Shown here: positions 25,649 to 33,557 of the stretch, piece after piece | Numbering within the stretch: the first letter of the stretch is position 1 | Layout of the letters: each line of letters begins with the position of its first letter | Source: Carboxylicivirga agarovorans | GTDB lineage: Bacteria > Bacteroidota > Bacteroidia > Bacteroidales > Marinilabiliaceae | DNA: 64,000 nucleotides | Assembly: GCF_050589845.1 (NCBI RefSeq) | Contig: NZ_JBNGPA010000019.1 | Location: 1-64,000 of the forward strand | Direction of reading: 5' to 3' | Translations under genes and position numbers: made by a program | The notes under the pieces: generated by a model | The model's database searches: none | What the model was told of the DNA's origin: nothing | The model's input: only the letters and a program-made list of their open reading frames with translations

Positions 25649-25799
25649 GGCATGAAGTTAGAAATTTTAATAAAATTACGTCAATTGAAAGTGACCTCTT
25701 TTAAATAATGAGTCTAAAAAATAAATAGTAGTCGACAGGCTTGAAGAAGCATTGCTTTTATTAAGAAAAGGTTTAGGTTAATTGTTATTATTTTTTGCT

Positions 25800-25919
25800 A
25801 TGTCAAAAACATTAAAACGTGAGTTTGCACAGAAGAAAATTGTTAAGATGCCTAGAAAAGATAAAGGTTCTAAAACAAATGTGCGCTTTCATTTTTTAAG
25901 AGAGGCCGAAAGAGAATAG
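25800..25919 (+). CDS. Short basic protein of 39 residues
   Basis: ATG at 25800 opens MSKTLKREFAQKKIVKMPR and the frame ends at TAG (25917-25919). The product is strongly basic (Lys/Arg about one third) and ends in FLREAERE. An intact short frame with its own intergenic space and a strong terminator 50 bp further on argues for a real gene, perhaps a nucleic-acid or ribosome binding peptide. No family recognised, and no transcript evidence is available. Confidence 0.45.
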   Translation: MSKTLKREFAQKKIVKMPRKDKGSKTNVRFHFLREAERE

Positions 25920-25968
25920 GTTGCATAACTTATTTGCTGGGAGCCATTGTGGATAAATTGCTCATCTT

Positions 25969-26004
25969 AGCTGGTAGTTAATCGGATAAACTGCCAGCTT
26001 TTTT
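25969..26004 (+). terminator. Strong rho-independent terminator
   Basis: AGCTGGTAGTT (25969-25979) pairs with AACTGCCAGCT (25989-25999) with one G-T pair, followed by TTTTT. It serves plus-strand transcription (the 39-residue gene), and its T-run overlaps the stop codon of the convergent gene. Confidence 0.85.
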
Positions 26005-26422
26005 ATGCCTTATTGAAAAATGGTTTGGTGTATTTGCTAATGGCCTTGTCTTCAGTATATATGACAATAGGAAGGTGATGATGCACGACTAACATTTCTA
26101 CTAGTTCTTTATTAGTATCATTAATAATGATATGACTAAAAGCATACTCTATAAATAAACTTGCCAGGCTAACGGCACTTTGAGCTATGGTAACGATAAT
26201 TTCAAAAGATAATGATTGTGATTTGAATATATTATTAACGGTTTCGATTAAACGAAGCTTATGTTTTATCCCATTCAAACCATATTGCTCATTGGTTTTG
26301 TGGCTGTTACTAATGATACATAGTTTGGCATTTGTTTTTTTAGCATAACAACCGGCATACTCAAGCAGTGCTGTATTATCTTTCGAAGAATTAAGTAAGA
26401 CGGCTATTTTTTGTGACGGCAT
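26003..26422 (-). CDS. Universal-stress-protein-like small protein
   Basis: 139 residues with the alpha/beta alternation of UspA proteins: KIAVLLNSSKDN, helix, KLCIISNSH strand, and later FEIIVTI, SHIIINDTNKE and LPIVIYT strands. The ATP-binding glycines of the canonical family are not visible, so it is of the non-ATP-binding type or only related. It lies directly downstream of the CPA2 exchanger on the same strand (65 bp). USP domains are often attached to or paired with cation antiporters, so it may regulate that exchanger. Confidence 0.65.
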   Translation of the reverse strand: MPSQKIAVLLNSSKDNTALLEYAGCYAKKTNAKLCIISNSHKTNEQYGLNGIKHKLRLIETVNNIFKSQSLSFEIIVTIAQSAVSLASLFIEYAFSHIIINDTNKELVEMLVVHHHLPIVIYTEDKAISKYTKPFFNKA

Positions 26423-26487
26423 AAATCAAATGTTTGTTTCTAATTAGACTAAAATCCCTCTCAATGGTCACAACCATCATGTGAGTT

Positions 26488-27669
26488 TTAGCTACGAAAC
26501 AGGAGCCTTTTAACAACGCTGATCCAAAGCGGACTTAGCAAGAGTGTAAGGCTAATGGTGCTAATAATAATCTGATAGGCATAGTCGTGAATGATACCCG
26601 ACTGATAACCAATTAGACCTAAGATAAAACTAAATTCACCAATCTGAGAAAGCATGGCACCGGCATAGATGCTTGTTTTCCAATTCTCTGAAAAGGGTTT
26701 CATCACCAAAGCATTAATACCACTATTAACAATAAGAACCAATGTCACTAAAATACCAATGGTGAGTAAATTGTTATGTATAAACTGAAGGTCAATGAGC
26801 ATACCAATGGAGACAAAAAACAGGGCCACAAAAAACACTTTAAAAGCAGACAAACTATCGTGCACCCATTGGGTTGATTTGGCAGATGATAAAACAATGC
26901 CGCCAACAAATGCACCCAAGGCAGCCGATAACTCCAGGTAAGCAGTAAACAATGCAAAACCGAAACAAAGTGTAAAAGCTACGAATACCTGCATTTCGTG
27001 ATCTTTTGCAATGGTCTTTCTAAAAGGCAGCCTGATTTCTTTATTCTTTAGAATATAAATGATGATGCTAATGATTATAATGCCACCAGTAATCTGTTTA
27101 ATTGATTCAATTGATGTGGGTTGCTTACCTCCTAAATAACCAAGAATAATTAACATTGGAACAATCAAAATATCTTGCGCCAATAGAATGCCTAAAACAT
27201 TCTGACCAAGTTTTGTTTGCAACTGATCCTGTTCTTGCAAAAGTTTAAGAATAACAGCCGTACTGCTTAGACTGATCACAAAACCAATCATTATAATCTG
27301 GTTCATTTTCCAGTTAAGATAGCTTCCTAATGCCCATATGATAGCTATACTAATAATTACCTGTAATGCTGTTCCAAGTATCGACACCCGCCAGCTAGCG
27401 ATTAAATTTGGCAAGTGAATCTCCATACCGATAAAGAATAATAATAAAACCAAACCCAGGGAACCAAGATTGGTTATTAAAATCTCATCAGTTATAACAC
27501 CAAACCCTAAGGGGCCAACCATCACCCCAACAACCATATAGGTTACTATGGAAGGCTGCTTAATCAAACGTAGCACAAAACCAACAATGATAATGATAGC
27601 CGATAAAAGCACAAATTTGGATACGACAGGGTCAATATTAGCAGATAATAAAAACATATACTTAAGCAA
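26488..27669 (-). CDS. CPA2-family Na+(K+)/H+ exchanger
   Basis: 393 residues, almost entirely membrane-spanning (about 12 segments), with no C-terminal RCK/TrkA domain, unlike KefB/KefC. Family features include VGPLGFGVI, the FFIGMEIHL stretch of TM4 and AALGAFVGGIVLS. It exchanges monovalent cations for protons. The USP-like gene follows it on the same strand. The region upstream (27670-27887, 218 bp) is divergent from the PepSY-like gene and shows no recognised operator. Confidence 0.88.
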   Translation of the reverse strand: MLKYMFLLSANIDPVVSKFVLLSAIIIIVGFVLRLIKQPSIVTYMVVGVMVGPLGFGVITDEILITNLGSLGLVLLLFFIGMEIHLPNLIASWRVSILGTALQVIISIAIIWALGSYLNWKMNQIIMIGFVISLSSTAVILKLLQEQDQLQTKLGQNVLGILLAQDILIVPMLIILGYLGGKQPTSIESIKQITGGIIIISIIIYILKNKEIRLPFRKTIAKDHEMQVFVAFTLCFGFALFTAYLELSAALGAFVGGIVLSSAKSTQWVHDSLSAFKVFFVALFFVSIGMLIDLQFIHNNLLTIGILVTLVLIVNSGINALVMKPFSENWKTSIYAGAMLSQIGEFSFILGLIGYQSGIIHDYAYQIIISTISLTLLLSPLWISVVKRLLFRS

Positions 27670-27887
27670 TTAAACATCATTAAGGTATGAAATTCTGGAT
27701 TAAGCACAATATGTATGTTCAGTTTTCAGAGATTGACTGACAGATAAATTCCTGTTAATCGGCTTAAATATCTTTATGGCTTTTTAGGCTAATATCAAGA
27801 AGCGTATACGATAATGGCATCATCGATGTGACCAACGGGAATTGTCATGGTCTAATAGGTATTATTAAAACTTTAAACTTGAATAAA

Positions 27888-28304
27888 ATGAAAAAACTAA
27901 TCGTACTTCTTCCGTTGCTTTTTACTCTTTGTGTGGTTTTTGGACAGGGTATTAATGTGCCTGATAACATTTTAGACGCTTTTGAAGCCAAATACCCTGA
28001 TGCTGGTAAAGTGGTTTGGAAATTGAAGAATGATACCTATCAGGCTCAATTTACATATGAAACAAAGCGACTTGCCTATTTCTCAAAAGCAGGAAAATGG
28101 TTAAAAACCGCAACAATGGTTGATGAAATAGACTTACCTGATGCTGCAATGGAGTATATCATGGATCATTATGAAGATGCAGAAGTTTCACAGGTACAGT
28201 ATGTTATAGATAATAAGAAACAAAGTTATTATTTGACAATATTGAAACTCGGTGATAATAAAATCAAATTGAAGTTTGATGATGATGGTAAAGTGATTGT
28301 ATAA
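27888..28304 (+). CDS. Secreted PepSY-like (DUF2874-type) protein
   Basis: 138 residues from the ATG at 27888 (MKKLIVLLPLLFTLCVVFGQG), which gives a clean signal peptide; a start at 27828 would place 20 residues before it. The mature part shows the repeat pattern of PepSY-like proteins: VPDNILDAFEAKYPDAGKVVWKL and then LPDAAMEYIMDHYEDAEVSQV, each followed by a strand with YQAQF or YYLTI. These small periplasmic proteins are common in Bacteroidota; their role is not established. A perfect terminator follows, so it is monocistronic. Confidence 0.75.
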   Translation: MKKLIVLLPLLFTLCVVFGQGINVPDNILDAFEAKYPDAGKVVWKLKNDTYQAQFTYETKRLAYFSKAGKWLKTATMVDEIDLPDAAMEYIMDHYEDAEVSQVQYVIDNKKQSYYLTILKLGDNKIKLKFDDDGKVIV

Positions 28305-28340
28305 GTTGTAAATAGAATTTGGGCATGAATGTAATCAATA

Positions 28341-28376
28341 AAACTCCTGGTTGAGTATTCAACCAGGAGTTTTTAT
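28341..28376 (+). terminator. Perfect rho-independent terminator
   Basis: AAACTCCTGGTTGA (28341-28354) pairs without mismatch with TCAACCAGGAGTTT (28359-28372), loop GTAT, followed by a T-rich tail (TTATTTTA). It ends the PepSY-like transcript. The next 210 bp to 28588 are AT-rich with no gene or site recognised. Confidence 0.9.
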
Positions 28377-28588
28377 TTTATAATGCATCAATTATTTGCT
28401 AAACTATTTTCTGTTCAATAAGATCCCCACTAAGTTCTGTGTTATCAAATGTAGATAGATAATATCACATTGGTATTTTGAATAGATACAAAATAGTTAA
28501 ATAGCTGATTAAATTTGTTTAATATTGCTTAAATATAAGTGCACCATATAAGTGTACTACATAATTCTGATCGTCAAAAAGTCCCACA

Positions 28589-28918
28589 AAATCCACGTTT
28601 GGATATATAACTGGCTAAATTAACACAGATGACAATCCATTCAGAAATTGTTAAATTATTATTTACACTTTTTACAACTTTTCATCTAGTTCTTTTGATG
28701 ATAGAATTAGTCACTCATAAGAAGAAAAAGCATTGCAAATACCCTCTGTTTTTTCTAAAATTGTTAAAACCTTAAAAGTTGGTGAGAATTGCCACATAAA
28801 GCTTTAATAGCAATGATTCTAGTAAAAAACACGGATTTCCATTCTTTACGCAATATTTACAACGCAAACGCTGTAAGGGATTGCTAATCAGAGTTTAGAA
28901 AATTCTGTATCGGTAAGT
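28589..28918 (+). repeat. 330-bp non-coding direct repeat, left copy
   Basis: Matches 49856-50185 over the same 330 bp, in the same orientation and with about 80-85% identity by eye. Long blocks are identical (for example TTCTTTTGATGATAGAATTA, TTGCAAATACCCTCTGTTTT, TTAGAAAATTCTGTATCGG). It contains no open frame. Near the right end an imperfect palindrome TTTACAACG-CAAA-CGCTGTAA occurs. Lies between convergent genes just outside the xylan locus. Confidence 0.9.
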
Positions 28919-29064
28919 GATGTTAAGTAAATGATAATCAGAGGGTAAAGAGGTGTTTGTTTAGTTTGTGAAATTGTTAATCAATAGAATGAAAGGGGGT
29001 TGTGTAGTTTGATGATGTTTTCTTAGGGAATATTTTTAAACTGATTCATTAGATTAGTTTTCAG

Positions 29065-29225
29065 AACCACCGCTTAGGGAGGCTAATTTCTCTTCCATAA
29101 TCCGCATTGCCTTTGACAGTCATATAAACTCGTCTTAAAAAATAGTTTCACGTTTGACATTATAAGAAACAGTTATGAAAATCGGTTATGCATGGTTACC
29201 TATCAGAAATCAGTTTGATGGATAA
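29065..29225 (+). pseudogene. Truncated second copy of the serine recombinase start and leader
   Basis: The leader (29065-29174) matches 5143-5253, and the coding part begins MKIGYAWLPIRNQFD at 29175. It corresponds to the MKIGYARxSTKEQN start of a serine resolvase, now shifted and stopped by TAA about 50 bp in. Only the first 15 or so codons remain. It lies immediately inside the left 330-bp repeat and 50 bp from the HTCS stop. Confidence 0.7.
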
Positions 29226-29274
29226 GACAGTAAAGTATCGCTAAATCACTTTTTTATAAATTGGATAATATACT

Positions 29275-32200
29275 TTATTTGCAACTTTGCTTCTCAACAT
29301 ACTCTTTAGGGGAAACTCCATAGTAGCCTTTAAAGCTTGTTGAAAAGTGAGAAAGACTCGAATAGCCAACTGCATAAGCAACTTCGCTGATATTCATTTT
29401 TTTATTGACCAGTATGTAGGCTGCTTGTTTCATGCGAATGTTTTTGATTAAGTCACGTGCCGATTGATTGGTGAGTTCTTTCAGTTTGCGGTGCATATGA
29501 ACACGGCTAATGCCAACACCATCAGCCAACATTTCCACATTCAATTCGGTATTCGACAGATTATCTTTGATTATTGACATTACTTTTTGCAGCATCAATT
29601 CATCGTGCGATTTTATCTCAATAGGTTCCACACTATATTTTTCAGCAGTGTTTTCGAGTTTAGCAGCTACTTTTCGCCTGTTTTCAAGAAGGTTAGAAAT
29701 CGATTTGTGCAAAAAAGAAGTGTTAAAGGGCTTAACCAAATACATATCTGCACCTGTTTCAATTCCTTCTGCCTTGTCTTCTTCTTTTGATAGTGCCGTT
29801 AGTAAGATGAGAGGAATGTGACTGGTTTCTATATTGTTTTTAACACGTTTGCAAAATGTAATTCCATCCATCACTGGCATCATTATGTCGCTAATGATTA
29901 TGTCAGGTTGGTCATTCATCACTTCAGCCAATGCCAATTGTCCATTCTCATATGCACTTACCTTATATTTGGCGGATAATTCATCAATGAGATAATTACG
30001 AATTTCCAGTTCATCTTCAACAATCATAATGCGAATGTTAGTATTGGCTGGTTTATCGATTTTTTTCTTTTCAATAAAATCTGGCTTACCTCTTTGAATG
30101 CTAACTGGCGCAGGTAATCTGTTTGCATCAATTACCAAATCATTAACAGGCAGGTGTTTATTGCCTAATGGTAACTGAATAACAAATTTAGAACCCGGAC
30201 CTTCATAAGCATTTTCTGCATATAGGTAACCTTTGTGCAGTTCTACTAGTGAACGGGAAAGATGCAGGCCAATTCCGGTACCTGTTTTATTGCGTGTTTC
30301 AGAAGATTCTACCTGGTAAAAGCGTTCGAAAATGCGTTCAAGATCAGCCTTTTTTATACCAATACCATTATCAGTTACTGTAATTTCAACCCATTTGTTA
30401 GCCGCTGATTCTTTGTCAATCAGATACATTTTAACATCAATTTTACCTCCTTGCGGCGTAAACTTAAAGGCATTGGATAATAGGTTTATGACCACCTTCT
30501 CAAAATTAAGAGGGTCAATCCATACCTCAAGGTCTTTGTTTGTCGTTTCAAAGTTAAACTCAATATTCCGACTCGAAGCCATGTATTGATATGAAGAGGC
30601 AACTTCATTAATTAACTCATAAAGGTTGGTTTTTTGATACTTAACTAACATTTGGCCTTTATCAATTTTGCGAATATCGAGTAATTGGTTAATTAGTCGA
30701 AAAATGCGGTTAGAGTTTTGCTGCATTATGCTATACAGGCGTTTGGTTTCGGCATCAACCTTCAGTGATAGTAACTTATCAAGTGGATCAATAATTAAGC
30801 TTAATGGCGTACGAATCTCGTGCGAAATATTAATGAAGAATTGCATTTTCTTTTCATTGAGCTTTTCTACCTCTATGCGCCTGAACTTCTCTTTATACAT
30901 TTGCACCACAATGTAAACAAGCACAACCGATAGGATGAACCAAAGTGTTTTGGCCCACACTGTTTTGTACCAAGGTGGATGAATGATAATGGTTAATTCG
31001 CGAGGTTCTGAGAACTTATCCTTATCAATTCCTCGCACTTTAAAAATATATGTTCCGTGTGGTAAGTTGGTATATGTAGCCGTTCGGTTTGATGGTAAAC
31101 TTTGATTCCAACCATTATCAAAGCCTTCTATTTTATATTCGTAACTAATTCGTGATTGATTGGCCAATTGCTTTGAAGTGAAGTTAATAGAAAACACATT
31201 GTCGCGTTCAACTAGATGTATCGTATCTGCTAGAACGATTGGTTTATTAAGTATCTGGTGCTTACCTGAGGCATCGCCCAATTTTATTTCTTGATTAAAC
31301 TTAGAAAAATTTGTTAACATGACTTCTGGCGCATTACGCGAGAAACTATTGTAATCCTTTCTTATTTCAGTTATCCCGTTTATTCCGCCAAATAAAATCC
31401 TATTATCGGCAGTTTTATAAACAGCGTTTCGCGAAAATTCGTTCGACTGCAATCCATCAGATGCATAGTAGTTGGTGAATACATTGTTAACAGGGTTGTA
31501 ACGACTCAAACCTTCATGAGTACTCAACCATATCTGATGAAATTCATCTTCTTCAATGGCACAAATAACTTCGCTAGCCAAGCCATTGTGTTCATCTAAA
31601 GTTGTAAAAGTCTTAGTGGCCGTATCTATTCTCACTAATCCTTCATAGGTCCCAACCCACATGTTGCCCCAGTAATCTGTTCTAATACAATACACGACAT
31701 TGCTCGGCATATGACCACTGTCGATGTCGTAAATTGTAATCTCTTGCTTTTTTGTGTTGATGTGCCACAAGCCATCAAATGAGCCAATCCAGAAGTTACG
31801 TTGTTCATCGATATATACATCATTAACCCATTTGGGAATTAAGTTGTTAATCGAATCAGGTAGAGGAAGTTTATTAAATTGCTCTGAAATAGGGTCAAAT
31901 TGAATAACACCAGCGCCGTAGGTTGACAACCAATAATTATTGTTAGCGCCGTTTTTAATACTCGTAATAATATCAGCAGGTAAGCTATTGGGGTTGTCTG
32001 GATTGTGCCTGTAATGTTTGGCCGCACCACTTTTCTTGTGGTAACGAATTAGTCCGTTAGAGTAGGTACCTATCCATAAATAATCAGCATCCGAATTGTT
32101 AAAGCTGAAAACACTATTTCCTTTTTTATTTACTGCTTGGTCCTTTAAAGGAATATGCTCCACACTCTTTTCTTCTTTATTGTATCTGTACAATCCATCG

Positions 32201-33324
32201 CCATCAGTACCAATCCAGATTATATTTTTATCGCCCGATATAGCGGTAATTGAGCTAGAGCCAATGCTGTTTTCACCAAAAGCCTTATAGCCATAGTTGT
32301 TAAATAGTTCTTGGGATTCTGGAAAAAGAAACAAACCTTTTTGGAAAATTCCCACCCAAATATTTCTCATTCGGTCTTCAATGATAGAATGAATTTTACT
32401 TTTCGAAAAATCAAATGAAGAACTCGGTGGTGAATAATCTTCTAATTGCTTTGTACTTGTATTAAGCCGCTTAAGACCTGAACCATCTGTTCCTATCCAT
32501 AAACGGTTTTTTGAGTCTAAAAATAAATCTTTGACAGGTAATGCTGCTTCGCCCTTTTTTTGAGGTTGAATTTGGATAACCGACGAATCAGCTTTGTTTA
32601 TCATGCACAGCCCACTTTTTAAACTTCCCAAATAAATATGGCCGTTGTTATCTTCACATATTGTTGCAATATCATTAAATGGCAGCTGAATGGTGCTACC
32701 TGAGCTATAAGAATAGTTTTTAATTTCTCCGCTATGCGGATTGTAAATATCTACGCCTTCACTATCCGAACCTAACCAAAGTAAGCCTTCACTATCTTGA
32801 AACAAAGCCCTGATATGAATACTGCAGAATTGCTTGTTCAGTTTCGTTGAGTACCTGGCACGACCGGTGATTTTATCTATTCGAACCAAGCCATAACCAA
32901 AGGTTGACACCCAAATATCTCCATTGCTTGACTCGGTCAATCCTGATACAAACGGATGAACTTGTTTGTCGTTAACGTAAACTTTTATCTCCTCAAATGT
33001 ATCGGTTGAATGACTGTATTTTACCAGTCCATTAATTAATCCAAACCACAATGTACCATCTTTAGATTCTGTAATGGTAGTAATATAATTGGCTTTAAGT
33101 TGGTTGCTTTTTTGCGTGAATGTTTTGAAGTGAATGCCATCGAATCGATTTAAACCATCTTCGGTAGCCACCCAAATAAATCCCAACTGGTCTTGATATA
33201 CTTTATTAATTAAGCTATTTGAAAGGCCTTCGTTATAATCAAAAAAACGCTTGTTCTGGGCGTCTATTTTTAATGAAATACAGAGAAGTGTCGTTAGCAA
33301 AAGTGGCTTAATATATTGGAGCAT
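29275..33324 (-). CDS. Hybrid two-component system (HTCS) regulator of the xylan locus
   Basis: A single protein that senses a periplasmic glycan and activates transcription. The 1349 residues contain, in order, a signal peptide and about a dozen two-component regulator propeller repeats (LWIGTxGxGL-type), a Y_Y_Y domain ending near 775, one TM at about 790, a HisKA domain with the phospho-histidine near 834 (NISHEIRTPLSL), and the HATPase (N and G boxes). A receiver follows with the phospho-Asp in DIIISDIMMP near 1145, then an AraC-type HTH at about 1250-1345. It is divergent from the GH3-SusCD operon and most likely binds the GTAACG boxes at 33415-33484. Length and order are typical of the family. 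The ligand is probably a xylo-oligosaccharide, inferred from the GH10/GH43 genes. Confidence 0.95.
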   Translation of the reverse strand: MLQYIKPLLLTTLLCISLKIDAQNKRFFDYNEGLSNSLINKVYQDQLGFIWVATEDGLNRFDGIHFKTFTQKSNQLKANYITTITESKDGTLWFGLINGLVKYSHSTDTFEEIKVYVNDKQVHPFVSGLTESSNGDIWVSTFGYGLVRIDKITGRARYSTKLNKQFCSIHIRALFQDSEGLLWLGSDSEGVDIYNPHSGEIKNYSYSSGSTIQLPFNDIATICEDNNGHIYLGSLKSGLCMINKADSSVIQIQPQKKGEAALPVKDLFLDSKNRLWIGTDGSGLKRLNTSTKQLEDYSPPSSSFDFSKSKIHSIIEDRMRNIWVGIFQKGLFLFPESQELFNNYGYKAFGENSIGSSSITAISGDKNIIWIGTDGDGLYRYNKEEKSVEHIPLKDQAVNKKGNSVFSFNNSDADYLWIGTYSNGLIRYHKKSGAAKHYRHNPDNPNSLPADIITSIKNGANNNYWLSTYGAGVIQFDPISEQFNKLPLPDSINNLIPKWVNDVYIDEQRNFWIGSFDGLWHINTKKQEITIYDIDSGHMPSNVVYCIRTDYWGNMWVGTYEGLVRIDTATKTFTTLDEHNGLASEVICAIEEDEFHQIWLSTHEGLSRYNPVNNVFTNYYASDGLQSNEFSRNAVYKTADNRILFGGINGITEIRKDYNSFSRNAPEVMLTNFSKFNQEIKLGDASGKHQILNKPIVLADTIHLVERDNVFSINFTSKQLANQSRISYEYKIEGFDNGWNQSLPSNRTATYTNLPHGTYIFKVRGIDKDKFSEPRELTIIIHPPWYKTVWAKTLWFILSVVLVYIVVQMYKEKFRRIEVEKLNEKKMQFFINISHEIRTPLSLIIDPLDKLLSLKVDAETKRLYSIMQQNSNRIFRLINQLLDIRKIDKGQMLVKYQKTNLYELINEVASSYQYMASSRNIEFNFETTNKDLEVWIDPLNFEKVVINLLSNAFKFTPQGGKIDVKMYLIDKESAANKWVEITVTDNGIGIKKADLERIFERFYQVESSETRNKTGTGIGLHLSRSLVELHKGYLYAENAYEGPGSKFVIQLPLGNKHLPVNDLVIDANRLPAPVSIQRGKPDFIEKKKIDKPANTNIRIMIVEDELEIRNYLIDELSAKYKVSAYENGQLALAEVMNDQPDIIISDIMMPVMDGITFCKRVKNNIETSHIPLILLTALSKEEDKAEGIETGADMYLVKPFNTSFLHKSISNLLENRRKVAAKLENTAEKYSVEPIEIKSHDELMLQKVMSIIKDNLSNTELNVEMLADGVGISRVHMHRKLKELTNQSARDLIKNIRMKQAAYILVNKKMNISEVAYAVGYSSLSHFSTSFKGYYGVSPKEYVEKQSCK

Positions 33325-33414
33325 TTCAGACTTGTTTCAGTTATATTTTCGAAAATAGGAAAATTGAGTGAATTGGAGTTGTGAAAAATCTAAAACATTT
33401 AACAATAGGATGAT

Positions 33415-33484
33415 ATGTTACCACAAATAAAAGATATGTAACGAATATGAAAGCGATGTAACGAGTTTTAAAGTTTGCGTAACG
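33415..33484 (+). promoter_or_regulatory. Four GTAACG-like boxes with 20-21 bp period: candidate HTCS operator
   Basis: GTTACC (33417), GTAACG (33438), GTAACG (33458) and GTAACG (33479) begin 21, 20 and 21 bp apart. The middle pair share ATGTAACGA. They lie on one face of the helix in the divergent region between the HTCS and GH3 genes, ending 30 bp before the probable -7 box. AraC-type domains bind direct repeats of two helical turns, so these are likely its sites. Confidence 0.65.
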
Positions 33485-33514
33485 CCTAAAAACAGAGAAA
33501 AAATCATTCGCTTA

Positions 33515-33522
33515 TACATTTG
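33515..33522 (+). promoter_or_regulatory. Probable -7 promoter box TACATTTG of the xylan operon
   Basis: TACATTTG fits the Bacteroidota -7 consensus TAnnTTTG, 36 bp before the GH3 ATG. No clear -33 TTTG at the usual spacing was found, which suits an activator-dependent promoter. Confidence 0.55.
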
Positions 33523-33557
33523 TTCAACAAGTTTTAAAGGTCAAAATCCATCTATCT

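Noticed and set aside
28589..28918. 330-bp repeats as an insertion sequence or CRISPR leader
   Set aside because: No open frame, no terminal inverted repeats and no short repeat-spacer pattern; better described as a non-coding direct repeat pair.
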